Assembly (NCBI RefSeq): GCF_028551275.1
Contig: NZ_CP117027.1
Coordinates: forward strand, 1 to 64,000
Length of the DNA stretch: 64,000 bases
DNA from: Sphingomonas hankookensis
Lineage (GTDB): Bacteria > Pseudomonadota > Alphaproteobacteria > Sphingomonadales > Sphingomonadaceae
Direction: 5' to 3'
The position numbers were made by a program, and so were the translations under genes. Below the pieces are notes generated by a model. It saw only the letters and a list, made by a program, of their open reading frames with translations, ran no database searches and had not been told where the DNA came from. Shown in pieces: positions 17,018 to 25,759 of this stretch (position 1 is its first letter; each line of letters begins with the position of its first letter).

Positions 17018-18274
17018 ATGCGCATTCTGATCGTCAGCCAATATTTCTGGCCAGAAAACTTCCGAATCAATGATCTGGTCGAAGAACTGTCGCGTCGTGG
17101 GCACGAGGTTACGGTGTTGACCGGTAGGCCCAATTATCCTGAAGGTCGCGTCTTCCTTACGTATCGCGCCAATCCGCAAGACTATGCGAAGCTAGGTGAA
17201 GTGCCGGTGATCCGGGTGCCGATGCTGGCGCGTGGTTCTTCCAGCATACAGTTGCTGCTGAATTACCTCAGTTTCGCCATCAGCGCGACCGTACTGGGTA
17301 TGTGGAAACTGCGCGGGCGGCGTTTCGACGCGATCTTCGTCTTTCAGATCTCTCCCATCACTGCAGCGTTGCCAGCGATCGCGCTGCGCCGGCTCAAACG
17401 CGCGCCGCTATTGATGTGGGTACTCGACCTGTGGCCGGATACGCTGGAAGCGGTCGGAGTTGTTCGTTCACCCCGGCTGCTGGGACTGGTCGGGCAGCTA
17501 GTACGCTTTGTCTATGATCGATGCGACCGTATCCTCGTTCAGTCACGCGCCTTTACCAACAAGGTAGCAGTGCTGGCACGGGGGGCAGAGCGGATCCGTT
17601 ATTTTCCTGGTTGGGCGGAAAGCCTGTTCATCGACGGCGATGCGGTACCTGAGCAGGCGCCCGAACTCGCTGCCTATGCGAATGATTTCAAAATATTGTT
17701 TGCTGGCAATATCGGTGAGGCGCAGGATTTCCCTTCGATCCTGGATGCAGTCGACGCGTTGCGCGATACGCCGAATTTGCGCTGGTTGATCGTAGGCGAT
17801 GGTCGTGCGGCTGGCCAGGTCCGAGAAGAGATCAACCGGCGTGGATTGCAGGATAAGATCATCCTGCTCGGTCGTTTCCCGCTGGAGCGAATGCCGTCTT
17901 TCTTCGCTGGTGCTGACGCACTGCTGGTTGCGCTGCGCAAGGAGCCGATCTGGAGCATGACCATCCCCGGGAAGGTGCAAAGCTATCTGGCTGCGGGAAA
18001 GCCGTTGCTGGCCATGCTGGATGGTGAAGGCAGCCGTGTGATCGAGGAAGCAGGCGCCGGACTGGTCGCTTCGGCAGGAGAAGGGCAGGCACTTGCCGCA
18101 CAAGTGCGCCATCTGATGTCGCTGAATGCGGACGATCGCGCTGCGATGGGACGCAATGGTACGAGCTACGGTCGCCGCGAATTCGGTCGGCAGCAAATGG
18201 TGGATGCCTTGGAGAGCTGGATCGCGGAATGCCACGCTACATCGCCGCGTGCGTCGACGACGGCAAGGCGCTAG
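17018..18274 (+). CDS. Glycosyltransferase family 4, WbuB-like (L-FucNAc transferase)
   Basis: This GT-B fold transferase of about 418 residues begins MRILIVSQYFWPENFRINDL, the start typical of WbuB proteins. The donor-site motif LRKEPIWSMTIPGKVQSYLAAGKP contains the Glu-containing 'tiPgKiqsYlAaGkP' block. WbuB adds L-FucNAc in E. coli O26 and related antigens and usually follows fnlABC, exactly as here. A GTG at 17009 is an alternative start. If the sugar is amidinated first, the substrate could be UDP-L-FucNAm instead. Confidence 0.85.
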   Translation: MRILIVSQYFWPENFRINDLVEELSRRGHEVTVLTGRPNYPEGRVFLTYRANPQDYAKLGEVPVIRVPMLARGSSSIQLLLNYLSFAISATVLGMWKLRGRRFDAIFVFQISPITAALPAIALRRLKRAPLLMWVLDLWPDTLEAVGVVRSPRLLGLVGQLVRFVYDRCDRILVQSRAFTNKVAVLARGAERIRYFPGWAESLFIDGDAVPEQAPELAAYANDFKILFAGNIGEAQDFPSILDAVDALRDTPNLRWLIVGDGRAAGQVREEINRRGLQDKIILLGRFPLERMPSFFAGADALLVALRKEPIWSMTIPGKVQSYLAAGKPLLAMLDGEGSRVIEEAGAGLVASAGEGQALAAQVRHLMSLNADDRAAMGRNGTSYGRREFGRQQMVDALESWIAECHATSPRASTTARR

Positions 18275-18283
18275 AGGCTAATC

Positions 18284-19663
18284 ATGCCTTCAAGAACGCG
18301 TCTACCCGTACGGTTTAAGCCCAGTCTGGCCTTCGTGCTGTTGATGACGCTTCTTGCTACGTTGTGGCTTGCCGGAGGTGCGTCGCGTGGCGACGTGCTG
18401 GGACAGGTCGTGGTGCGGGCGGTCGCGTGGAGCATGTTGCTCCTCTTTTTTCTGTTCGGCGAGCGGACATCGCCAGTATCGCGACCAGTTTTGCTGCTGG
18501 CAGGGGCAGGATTGGCTATGGTGCTCATGCAACTGATCCCCTTGCCGCCGGCATTGTGGCAGACATTACCGGGACGGGTCCTGTTGTCGCAGGCGGCGGT
18601 GGTCGCCGGAGAGCCGCAGCCATGGCGCTCGATGTCGATCGTACCGGGCTCAACGGTTAATGCCGCGTATTCACTGGTAGTGCCATTCGCCATATTGCTG
18701 ATCGTATCGGGGTTGAGCGAAGCCGAGCGGCGTTGGCTGCCTGGGGTGGTATTGATACTGGTCGTCTTGTCCAGCCTGATTGCGTTGGTCCAGTTTGCCG
18801 GCGTCACGATTAACAATCCCCTGGTGAATGACTCCGTAGGCAAGGTCAGTGGGACCTTCGCCAATCGCAACCATTTCGCGGTTCTGATCGCATTTGGCTG
18901 CGTGATCGCACCGGCATGGGCCTTTTCAGCCAATCGGGCGGCGGGATGGCGGGCGCCGGTTTCCATTGGGCTGATTTTGTTGTTCGCGCTGACTATCCTG
19001 GCAAGCGGTTCGCGAGCGGGTATCCTTGTCGGTTTCTTGGCGATCGTGCTAGGTCTGATGTCGGCGCGTTCGGGCATCCGCCGTACGTTGGGACGGTATC
19101 CGCGCTGGGTGAGTTTGGCCTTGGTCGCCGGTATCCTTGTTGCGACCATCAGTACGGTATTGCTCAGCGTTGTCGCCGGACGCGCTATTTCTATCGATCG
19201 CGTGCTGGTGGACGAGGCAGGGCAGGATATGCGAATTCGCGGTCTGCCGGTCATATGGACGATGATAGGCAGCTATTTTCCGTGGGGCTCCGGTCTTGGC
19301 GCGTTCGAACCGGTGTTTCGAATGAACGAGCCTTTCCAACTACTCAAACCGACTTATTTCAACCACGCTCACAACGACTGGCTCGAGATCATAACCGATG
19401 CCGGATTGCCCGGTCTCGTGTTACTGGCAGTGGCGGTCGCGTGGTGGATATGGGCAAGCTTCCAGACTTGGTGGACCCTGCCACAGCGTCAGGATGCGGC
19501 ACCGCGTCTGGGCAGTGCCATGCTGCTGGTGGTAATGGTCGCAAGCATATTCGATTATCCGGCGCGCACGCCGATGATCATGGGGATGGTCACGCTCGCT
19601 GCGATCTGGCTGTCGGAACGTGGTAGGACGTCAGCTTTACCTGCTGCCAGTCAACATCTATAG
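18284..19663 (+). CDS. O-antigen ligase/polymerase family (Wzy_C) membrane protein
   Basis: This 459-residue protein has about 10-12 hydrophobic segments. The Wzy_C domain is in the middle (GTFANRNHFAVLIAFGCVIAPAW, then LASGSRAGILVG) and the family His motif follows in a periplasmic loop (YFNHAHNDWLEIITDAGLPG). This NHAHNDwLe form is characteristic of exopolysaccharide polymerases/ligases next to Wza/Wzc. It probably polymerises the repeat units at the periplasmic face of the inner membrane. It is encoded directly after the glycosyltransferase gene. Confidence 0.85.
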   Translation: MPSRTRLPVRFKPSLAFVLLMTLLATLWLAGGASRGDVLGQVVVRAVAWSMLLLFFLFGERTSPVSRPVLLLAGAGLAMVLMQLIPLPPALWQTLPGRVLLSQAAVVAGEPQPWRSMSIVPGSTVNAAYSLVVPFAILLIVSGLSEAERRWLPGVVLILVVLSSLIALVQFAGVTINNPLVNDSVGKVSGTFANRNHFAVLIAFGCVIAPAWAFSANRAAGWRAPVSIGLILLFALTILASGSRAGILVGFLAIVLGLMSARSGIRRTLGRYPRWVSLALVAGILVATISTVLLSVVAGRAISIDRVLVDEAGQDMRIRGLPVIWTMIGSYFPWGSGLGAFEPVFRMNEPFQLLKPTYFNHAHNDWLEIITDAGLPGLVLLAVAVAWWIWASFQTWWTLPQRQDAAPRLGSAMLLVVMVASIFDYPARTPMIMGMVTLAAIWLSERGRTSALPAASQHL

Positions 19664-19700
19664 CCTGCCGGCCTATCCTGTCTGGACTGTTTCCACGCGC

Positions 19701-20411
19701 ATGCGAAAAATCATTTCTCTCATCCTGGTGGTGCTTGCGGTATCCGGCTGCGCCCGCCGGGAGCCTTTAATCACCACACCGCGGCTGACCGTTATCGAGA
19801 ACAGTTCGGTCTTACCGGCGCCGGAAAGGCAGGACCTGACTGCCGGGGATCGTCCGGCATTGATCGGGCCACTCGACACCATCGAAGTCGATGTGTTCAA
19901 TGTGCCTGACCTGAGCCGGGAAATGCAAGTCGATGCGGGCGGCAAGATTTCAATGCCGCTGGTTAGTACTATCGACGTACGAGGCAAGACCGCTGAAGAG
20001 GTGGCGAGCGCGATCGAAAGTGCGCTGCGTGGACGTTATGTCCGCAATCCGCAGGTCACCGTCAATATCAAGAGTTCCGTGAGTCAGGTTGTTACGATCG
20101 ATGGGCAGGTTGTGGAGCCCGGTCTGTATCCGGTTACCAACCAGATGACGCTGATGCGGGCTATCGCATCGGCCAAGGGTATGTCCGAATTCGCCCGGCA
20201 GGAGGAAGTTGTCATCCTGCGCACGGTAGAGGGGCGCAAAATGGCAGGTCTTTACAATGTCGCGGCGATCCGTCGCGGCGCATATGACGACCCCCCGGTT
20301 TATGCCAATGATGTGATCGTTGTCGGCGATTCGCCTCAGCGCCGCATGTTCCGCGACTTCGTATCGCTATCCCCACTGCTTGCTGCGCCGCTCGTCGCAA
20401 TCCTACAGTAA
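19701..20411 (+). CDS. Polysaccharide export outer-membrane lipoprotein (Wza/GumB type)
   Basis: This 236-residue protein starts at ATG 19701 with a lipoprotein signal ending VSGC. The Poly_export domain follows (LDTIEVDVFNVPDLSREMQVDAGGKISMPLV), then SLBB-like beta-grasp repeats (VTIDGQVVEPGLYPVTNQMTLMRAIA). It forms the outer-membrane polysaccharide pore with Wzc as its inner-membrane partner, whose gene starts 14 bp downstream. It is shorter than E. coli Wza, like the GumB/GelD group of xanthomonads and sphingomonads. A longer frame from 19620 overlaps the preceding gene and lacks a signal. Confidence 0.9.
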   Translation: MRKIISLILVVLAVSGCARREPLITTPRLTVIENSSVLPAPERQDLTAGDRPALIGPLDTIEVDVFNVPDLSREMQVDAGGKISMPLVSTIDVRGKTAEEVASAIESALRGRYVRNPQVTVNIKSSVSQVVTIDGQVVEPGLYPVTNQMTLMRAIASAKGMSEFARQEEVVILRTVEGRKMAGLYNVAAIRRGAYDDPPVYANDVIVVGDSPQRRMFRDFVSLSPLLAAPLVAILQ

Positions 20412-20425
20412 GGCCGACTGAAGAG

Positions 20426-22639
20426 ATGAACGTGGTTGCACCAAATTTTCCGGCCGGCAGTGCCGACGCTGCTTTGTCCTTGAACGGATTGCCGGGCGCA
20501 CAAGCCGGAAAGTCGTCGATTATCCGTCAGTATCTGCGGATCGCGTTACGGTGGCGCTACGTCATCCTTGGCGTCACAGCGGCGTGTTTTTTGGTTGGAT
20601 TGATCGCAACCCTGTTGATGACGCCCAAATATACGGCAACAACAACGGTTGAGATTTCGCGGGAAGCAGACAAGGTCACTGATTTTCAGGGCGTCCAGCG
20701 CGACGCCGGCATCGCCGATCAGGAATTTTACCAGACGCAATACGGTCTGCTTAAGGCGCGTTCGCTGTCGGAGCGTGTCGCGACTGAATTGCGCTTGGTC
20801 GATGATCCGAAATTTTTCGGAATGTTCGGTGCGCCAAGCAATAATCCGGCGTTCCAGATCGTGAATGGCCGTTATGCCGCAAGCGGCCGCGCCGAGCGAC
20901 AACGTGTTGCAGGTGGAATCCTACGCAAGAACCTCAGCATCAATCCGACCCGCCTGTCGCGTCTAGTAGACATCGCGTTCACTAGTCCTGATCCTAACTT
21001 TTCGGCACGGATCGCGAATGCGTGGGCTGATAATTTCATTCAGACTAATCTCGAACGCAAGACACAGGCAACGTCCTATGGCCGTAACCTTTTACAGCGG
21101 CAACTTGGACAGGCGAAGGAGCGTCTCGACGAATCTCAGCGCCAGCTGGTCAATTACGCGTCGGCGCAGCAGATCATTAACTTGCCCGCGCAAGGGGCGG
21201 GAAATGGCGCGGGTGCTGCGGAACGTTCTATCGTTGCCGATGATCTTGCAAGTCTGAACGCTGCCCTGTCACAGGCGACGGCAGAGCGTATCCAAATGGA
21301 AGCGCGTTATCAGCAGGCCGGGCGTGCGGGGGCTTCGACTGAGGCGCTTCGCAATGGTGCGATCAACAATCTGCGTCAGCGTCGCGCCGAACTTGCTGCT
21401 GACTATCAGCGGTTGATGGTGCAGTTCGAACCGGAATATCCCGCGGCAAAAGCAATTCAGTCTCAGATCGATCAGCTTGATCGCTCGATCGCACGCGAGG
21501 AAAGCCGCGTATCGGGATCGCTTCAGGCTGATTATCGTGAGGCACAAGAACGGGAACGCGCCTTGCAGGCCAGAGTCAATCAGCTGAAAACGAATTACCT
21601 TGATCTACGGCGGCGTAGTATCCAGTACAATATCTACCAGCAAGAAGTCGATACTAACCGAGCGCTGTATGATGGCTTGTTGCAACGCTTCAAGGAAATC
21701 GGCGTAGCTGGCGGCGTTGGGATCAATAATGTCTCGGTCGTCGATACTGCAGAAGTGCCGCGGCAACCGTCGAGCCCACGCCTTCTCCTAAACCTGTTCG
21801 TTTCCCTTTTGGCGGGCTTGGGATTAGGTGCGATCGCTGCCTTCGCGCTCGAACAGATGGACGAAGCGATTGCCGATCCAGCGGAGGTCGAGCGCCGGCT
21901 CGGCCTGCCGTTGCTCGGTTCGGTGCCGAAGGTGGACGATGTAACGCCGAAGGAGGCGCTGCTCGATCGCAAGTCCGATCTGGTCGATGCCTATCTGGCG
22001 ATTCAGACCAATCTCGCCTTCACCACCGAGCATGGCGTACCGCGGTCGCTGTCGGTCACCTCGACCCGACCGGCCGAGGGCAAGTCGACGACCGCGCTGG
22101 CGCTCGCCACCATGCTGGCACGTAGCGGCAAGCGGGTCATCCTGGTCGATGGCGACATGCGTTCGCCGTCGGTCCATCATCTGGGCGGAGTGAGCCATGA
22201 CCATGGCCTCAGCAACTTCCTGGCCGGGCAGGACGATATCGCGCCGCTCACCTTCGACATGACGGACCTGGGCTTCACCGCCATGTCGGCCGGGCCGATC
22301 CCGCCCAATGCGGCCGAGCTGCTGACCGGCAACCGCCTGTCGCTGCTGATCGAGCGACTGCACGAGCAGTTCGACCATGTCGTGATCGACAGCCCGCCGG
22401 TCATGGGGCTTGCCGATGCGCCGCTGATCGCGAGCCGGGTCGAGGGCGTCGTCTATGCCGTGGAATCGCATGGAATTCGCTCGACGCTGGTCAAGACCGC
22501 GCTGGCGCGACTGGCATCGGCCAACGCGCATATCTTCGGTGGGGTGCTGACCAAGTTCGAGGCGCGCAAGGCGCACTATGGCTATGGCTATGAATATGGC
22601 TATGGCTACGGACGCGAAAAGGCCGAGGGCAAGGGCTGA
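20426..22639 (+). CDS. Wzc-type polysaccharide co-polymerase and tyrosine autokinase
   Basis: This 737-residue protein has an N-terminal Wzz domain with TM1 (about residues 40-62), a long periplasmic coiled-coil region (about 200-440), and TM2 (LLNLFVSLLAGLGLGAIAAFAL). The C-terminal BY-kinase has Walker A STRPAEGKSTTALALA, Walker A' VILVDGDMRSPSVH and Walker B HVVIDSPPV. The tail is a Tyr-Gly run (residues about 716-730 with at least seven Tyr), the autophosphorylation cluster. It controls chain length and export together with the Wza protein. Codon use changes inside the gene: the first two thirds are poorer in GC, while the kinase third uses almost only G/C-ending codons. Confidence 0.92.
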   Translation: MNVVAPNFPAGSADAALSLNGLPGAQAGKSSIIRQYLRIALRWRYVILGVTAACFLVGLIATLLMTPKYTATTTVEISREADKVTDFQGVQRDAGIADQEFYQTQYGLLKARSLSERVATELRLVDDPKFFGMFGAPSNNPAFQIVNGRYAASGRAERQRVAGGILRKNLSINPTRLSRLVDIAFTSPDPNFSARIANAWADNFIQTNLERKTQATSYGRNLLQRQLGQAKERLDESQRQLVNYASAQQIINLPAQGAGNGAGAAERSIVADDLASLNAALSQATAERIQMEARYQQAGRAGASTEALRNGAINNLRQRRAELAADYQRLMVQFEPEYPAAKAIQSQIDQLDRSIAREESRVSGSLQADYREAQERERALQARVNQLKTNYLDLRRRSIQYNIYQQEVDTNRALYDGLLQRFKEIGVAGGVGINNVSVVDTAEVPRQPSSPRLLLNLFVSLLAGLGLGAIAAFALEQMDEAIADPAEVERRLGLPLLGSVPKVDDVTPKEALLDRKSDLVDAYLAIQTNLAFTTEHGVPRSLSVTSTRPAEGKSTTALALATMLARSGKRVILVDGDMRSPSVHHLGGVSHDHGLSNFLAGQDDIAPLTFDMTDLGFTAMSAGPIPPNAAELLTGNRLSLLIERLHEQFDHVVIDSPPVMGLADAPLIASRVEGVVYAVESHGIRSTLVKTALARLASANAHIFGGVLTKFEARKAHYGYGYEYGYGYGREKAEGKG

Positions 22640-23877
22640 TGCCGAAGCGCCGTGCCGCGTCCCGTCCCCGGCGATCGCCGACCGAATGGGCGGTGCGCGG
22701 TGCGCTGGCGGTGGCGGCGGCGGGATTGGGCACCGTTTCGGTCGCTCATTCGCTGGCCTATATGATCCGCGGCAGCGATCCCGAACGCGCCCATGCGCTG
22801 GCGCCATGGGACGGGCGGATTACCGCATTGCGGTCCGAACAATTGTCGGGACCGAACGCGAGTGCGGCGGATCGCAGGCAGGCTGATGCGCTGGCTCGCC
22901 TCGCGCTACGTCAGGACCCAACCGCGGTGGCGGCGGTTGCTACGCTGGGCATCAATGCGCAGGCACGCGGCGATACGGCAAGTGCGCGTCGGATCTTCGC
23001 CTATTCCGAAATGCTGTCCCGGCGCGATTTGCGGACTCGGTTGTGGGCGATCGAGGACGGGGTCGCCCGTAACGACATCCCCGGGACGCTGCGCAACTAC
23101 GACATTGCGCTCAGGACGTCGAGGTTGGCTCCGGACCTGCTGTTCCCGTTGCTGGCCAAGGCGATCGACGACGATGATATCCGGGCCGAACTGGTACGGA
23201 CGCTGGCGGCGCGACCTGCCTGGAACGACCAGTTCCTCGGCTATGTGTCGGGCAACAGTCCCTATCCGCGTGCGACCGCCCAATTGTTTGAAGCCGTGCA
23301 TCGCCGTGGCATCGCGCTGCCGGCAGGGGCCGCAACGGCGTTGATCGGCCGCTTGCTGGCGGAAAATCAGTTCGACGATGCCTGGCGCTTCTATGCCGTG
23401 ATGACGCCCGGCGTCGACCGGCGGATCGCGCGCGATGCCGATTTCACCGCCAATCCGGCATCGCCGACGGCATTCGACTGGCAGCCCGTTACCGATAGCG
23501 GCATTTCCGCATCGATACAGCGCGGCGAGAATGGCGGCATCTTCGACTTCGCCGTGCCGTCGAATTTGGGCGGGCCGGTGTTGCGCCAGGCACAATTGCT
23601 GCCGCCGGGCGACTATATGATCGAAGGGCGCAGCATCGGAATCGAGCAGGCGGATGCCGCCCTGCCCTATTGGACGCTGACCTGTCCGGACGGGCGCGAA
23701 CTGGGTCGGGTCGTCGTGCCGAATTCGGCGCAGGGCAAGGGCCGCTTTGCCGGGCGCTTCACCGTGCCGGCGGGATGTCCGGTACAGCAGTTGCAGCTGG
23801 TCGCCCGGCCGTCGGACGCCCTGTCCGGGGTGACCGGCCAGATGGACGACGTCCGGCTGCGCCCGGCCGGTCGCTGA
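22639..23877 (+). CDS. Unknown EPS-cluster protein with TPR-like middle and C-terminal beta domain
   Basis: This 412-residue protein begins at an ATG overlapping the wzc stop (TGATG). After a basic N-terminus there is one hydrophobic segment (GALAVAAAGLGTVSVAHSLAYM), then Ala-rich helical repeats (about residues 70-270: ADALARLALRQDPTAVAAVATLGINAQARGDTASARRIF). The C-terminal part is predicted beta-rich (about 290-410, PPGDYMIEGRSIGIEQ, CPDGRELGRVVV). Such proteins often follow wzc in sphingomonad polysaccharide loci. I do not recognise a named family. It is probably anchored in the inner membrane and faces the periplasm. Confidence 0.6.
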   Translation: MPKRRAASRPRRSPTEWAVRGALAVAAAGLGTVSVAHSLAYMIRGSDPERAHALAPWDGRITALRSEQLSGPNASAADRRQADALARLALRQDPTAVAAVATLGINAQARGDTASARRIFAYSEMLSRRDLRTRLWAIEDGVARNDIPGTLRNYDIALRTSRLAPDLLFPLLAKAIDDDDIRAELVRTLAARPAWNDQFLGYVSGNSPYPRATAQLFEAVHRRGIALPAGAATALIGRLLAENQFDDAWRFYAVMTPGVDRRIARDADFTANPASPTAFDWQPVTDSGISASIQRGENGGIFDFAVPSNLGGPVLRQAQLLPPGDYMIEGRSIGIEQADAALPYWTLTCPDGRELGRVVVPNSAQGKGRFAGRFTVPAGCPVQQLQLVARPSDALSGVTGQMDDVRLRPAGR

Positions 23878-23887
23878 GGTCTAGGCG

Positions 23888-24277
23888 ATGACGGGTAGCA
23901 AGGCTATGGGTGGCGGCATGCGTGGCGTATCGTTCCTTCTGGCACTCTGCCTGACGGCACCTGCCATGGCGCAGGACCGCTATCAGGACGATAGCCAGGA
24001 TCAGCCTGCCCCGATCCAGCAACCGCTACCCGAAACCCGCCAAGGCGAGACCGCGCGGTCGGCCGCCGGTCAGGCCGGCCAGCGCCAGACCCGCGAGCAG
24101 ATCGCACAGGACGCCGGCATCGAGCCGATGGCGCGGATCAACGGGCGGATCCAGAACCGCGTCCAGTCGCGGATACGCAACCGGATCGACCGTTATTACG
24201 ACCCGCAGGCCAATGCCGTGTCGCCGTTCGCGGTTGCCGGCGACCAGGCGCGTACCGCCGGGCGGCCGCGGCGGTGA
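23888..24277 (+). CDS. Small secreted Gln/Arg-rich protein, unknown
   Basis: This 129-residue protein has a signal peptide (MRGVSFLLALCLTAPAMA, cleavage before QDRY). The true start may therefore be any of three ATGs between 23888 and 23918. The mature part is rich in Gln, Arg and Asp, with a repetitive stretch (INGRIQNRVQSRIRNRIDRYYD). It is the last gene of the polysaccharide operon, 10 bp after the previous one, and ends just before the replication iterons. Function unknown. Confidence 0.55.
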   Translation: MTGSKAMGGGMRGVSFLLALCLTAPAMAQDRYQDDSQDQPAPIQQPLPETRQGETARSAAGQAGQRQTREQIAQDAGIEPMARINGRIQNRVQSRIRNRIDRYYDPQANAVSPFAVAGDQARTAGRPRR

Positions 24278-24311
24278 TCGCGTGGACGGGCGATAATGCC
24301 TGTCCGGCCAT

Positions 24312-24408
24312 TTCCTACTCGAAAGCACGAATGGACGTGGACCTACGCCGTGACCGCGTACGGACAGGCCCGGTTTCCCTCCCCCATCTTCGTGCTTTCG
24401 AGTAGAAA
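24312..24408. repeat. Upstream iteron pair of the replication origin (inverted)
   Basis: Two copies of the 20-bp iteron TTCCTACTCGAAAGCACGAA are present. One is in plus orientation at 24312-24331. The other is in minus orientation at 24389-24408 and differs at one position. The second ends on the first base of the RepA start codon. The inverted arrangement at the promoter/start is the usual design for autorepression by RepA dimers. Confidence 0.85.
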
Positions 24409-25340
24409 TGCCCCATGAGCCGCAAGCCCCCGCCCCTCGCACCCCCGCCCGCCCGCAGGGGGACCTGTTCCGGCTCGACAGCCCGCTGACCGCTGAGATC
24501 CGGGGCGAGCGGTCGCTGATGGCGTTTCCGTTCTTTGCGCTGGCCAAGAATGCGTGGATGAAGCCGCTGACCTATCAGGCGAACAATGTGTCGATCGAGG
24601 TCCGCCCGTCGGCCAGCGGGGTCGCGACCATCTATGACAAGGAAATCGTTCTCTATATCGCCAGCCTGATGCTGGCGAAGATCGAGGTGGGCGAGAGCGT
24701 CACCCAGGATTTCGTCTTCACCGCGCATGACCTGTTCACGGTCACCGGCGCCAATCACTCGGCGCGGTCCTACGGGCGACTGTCCGAGGCGCTGGAGCGG
24801 CTGCAGGGCACGCAGATCAAGACCAATATCGAGGCGGGCGGCGAGGGCGAGGAGGGCTTCTTCTCGTGGCTGTCCGAGGCCAAGCTGCATTATTCGCGCA
24901 CCCGCGGCGGCGAGCGGCGGCTGAAGGCGGTCAAGGTGCGGCTGTGCGACTGGCTGTTCCGCGCGATCCTGCTCGACCGGCATGTGCTCGACTATGCCGC
25001 CGCCTATTTCCAATTGGGGCCGATCGAGCGGCGCATCTATGAAGTGGCGCGTTCCAGCGGCGAGGATCGGTTGGAAACCGACCTCGCGACCTTTCGCCTG
25101 CAGATCGGCTATCAGAATCCGCTCGCCAATTTCCGCAATGCGTTGAAGCAGATAGCCGCAGCGGACAGCATTCCCGACTATCGGCTCGAGCTGATCGAAC
25201 AGGCGATCGACGAGCGTGAGGCGCCCCGGCGCGGGCGGCGCAGCGCACCGGTGCAGGTGGTGCTGACCCGGCGTCCGGCGCAGCTCGGCGGCGATGAGTC
25301 GGCCAGTGATTCGCCGGCGGCCGAATCACCCGCGGGTTGA
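24408..25340 (+). CDS. repA: Plasmid replication initiator RepA (RPA family)
   Basis: This 310-residue protein of the replication-initiator RPA family (PF10134) is common on alphaproteobacterial, especially sphingomonad, plasmids. Conserved blocks are visible: RSLMAFPFFALAKNAWMKPLTY, IYDKEIVLYIASLMLAKIE, VTGANHSARSYGRLSEALERLQGTQI and LLDRHVLDYAAAYFQLGPIERRIYEVAR, a winged-helix pair. The Gly/Ala/Ser-rich tail after residue 280 is probably disordered. Iterons lie directly before the start and after the stop, which supports a functional initiator and places the origin here. A further ATG at 24415 is possible. Confidence 0.92.
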   Translation: MPHEPQAPAPRTPARPQGDLFRLDSPLTAEIRGERSLMAFPFFALAKNAWMKPLTYQANNVSIEVRPSASGVATIYDKEIVLYIASLMLAKIEVGESVTQDFVFTAHDLFTVTGANHSARSYGRLSEALERLQGTQIKTNIEAGGEGEEGFFSWLSEAKLHYSRTRGGERRLKAVKVRLCDWLFRAILLDRHVLDYAAAYFQLGPIERRIYEVARSSGEDRLETDLATFRLQIGYQNPLANFRNALKQIAAADSIPDYRLELIEQAIDEREAPRRGRRSAPVQVVLTRRPAQLGGDESASDSPAAESPAG

Positions 25341-25349
25341 GCGGGCGCT

Positions 25350-25496
25350 TTCCTATCCGAAAGCACGAAGTTGCGCGGGCAATTGCTACCCGAAAGCACG
25401 AATCGGCGGCGCCATTCCTATTCGAAAGCACGAATCGAACGGCGGAATTTGCGCCGGAACGAACATAATTCCCGCATTCCTACTCGAAAGCACGAA
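25350..25496 (+). repeat. Iteron array, origin of replication
   Basis: There are four direct copies of the 20-bp unit with core CGAAAGCACGAA at 25350-25369, 25383-25402, 25415-25434 and 25477-25496. The start-to-start spacings of 33, 32 and 62 bp are close to whole helical turns. The first half of the unit varies (TTCCTATCC, TTGCTACCC, TTCCTATTC, TTCCTACTC) while the core is invariant. With the inverted pair before repA this makes six iterons flanking the initiator gene. An AT-richer stretch (25441-25475) lies between the last two copies. Confidence 0.9.
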
Positions 25497-25616
25497 CCGT
25501 GAACGCTTCCGATGTTGGATTTCATCTGCAAAGGTCGCCGCAATCGGCAGCGGGGCCGAAGCACGTCGGCAGCGGGGCCGGCAGATGAGGGAATGGCCGT
25601 GACCACATAAAGGAAA

Positions 25617-25636
25617 GCCCGGCACGAAGGCCGGGC
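25617..25636 (+). terminator. Hairpin between repA iterons and the HTH gene
   Basis: GCCCGGCACGAAGGCCGGGC can fold into a 6-bp or longer GC stem. No long T-run follows, so it may be a weak or factor-assisted terminator or an RNA structure in the origin region. The remaining sequence 25497-25759 holds no recognisable gene. Confidence 0.45.
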
Positions 25637-25759
25637 GTCCCAGGGATTTGGAGCGACGTCGCCAAACGTCGACCTGCCTCACAACAGGTTCTCCGAATAC
25701 CCCCGATCGCTTGCCGGTTCAAGGACGCGCGCTTCGCGCCACGCTCTTTTTTTGCAAAA

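Noticed and set aside
25350..25496. Short regularly spaced repeats as a possible CRISPR array
   Set aside because: The units are 20 bp, spaced 12-42 bp, lie next to a RepA gene and have inverted partners before it. They are plasmid iterons. No cas genes are present.
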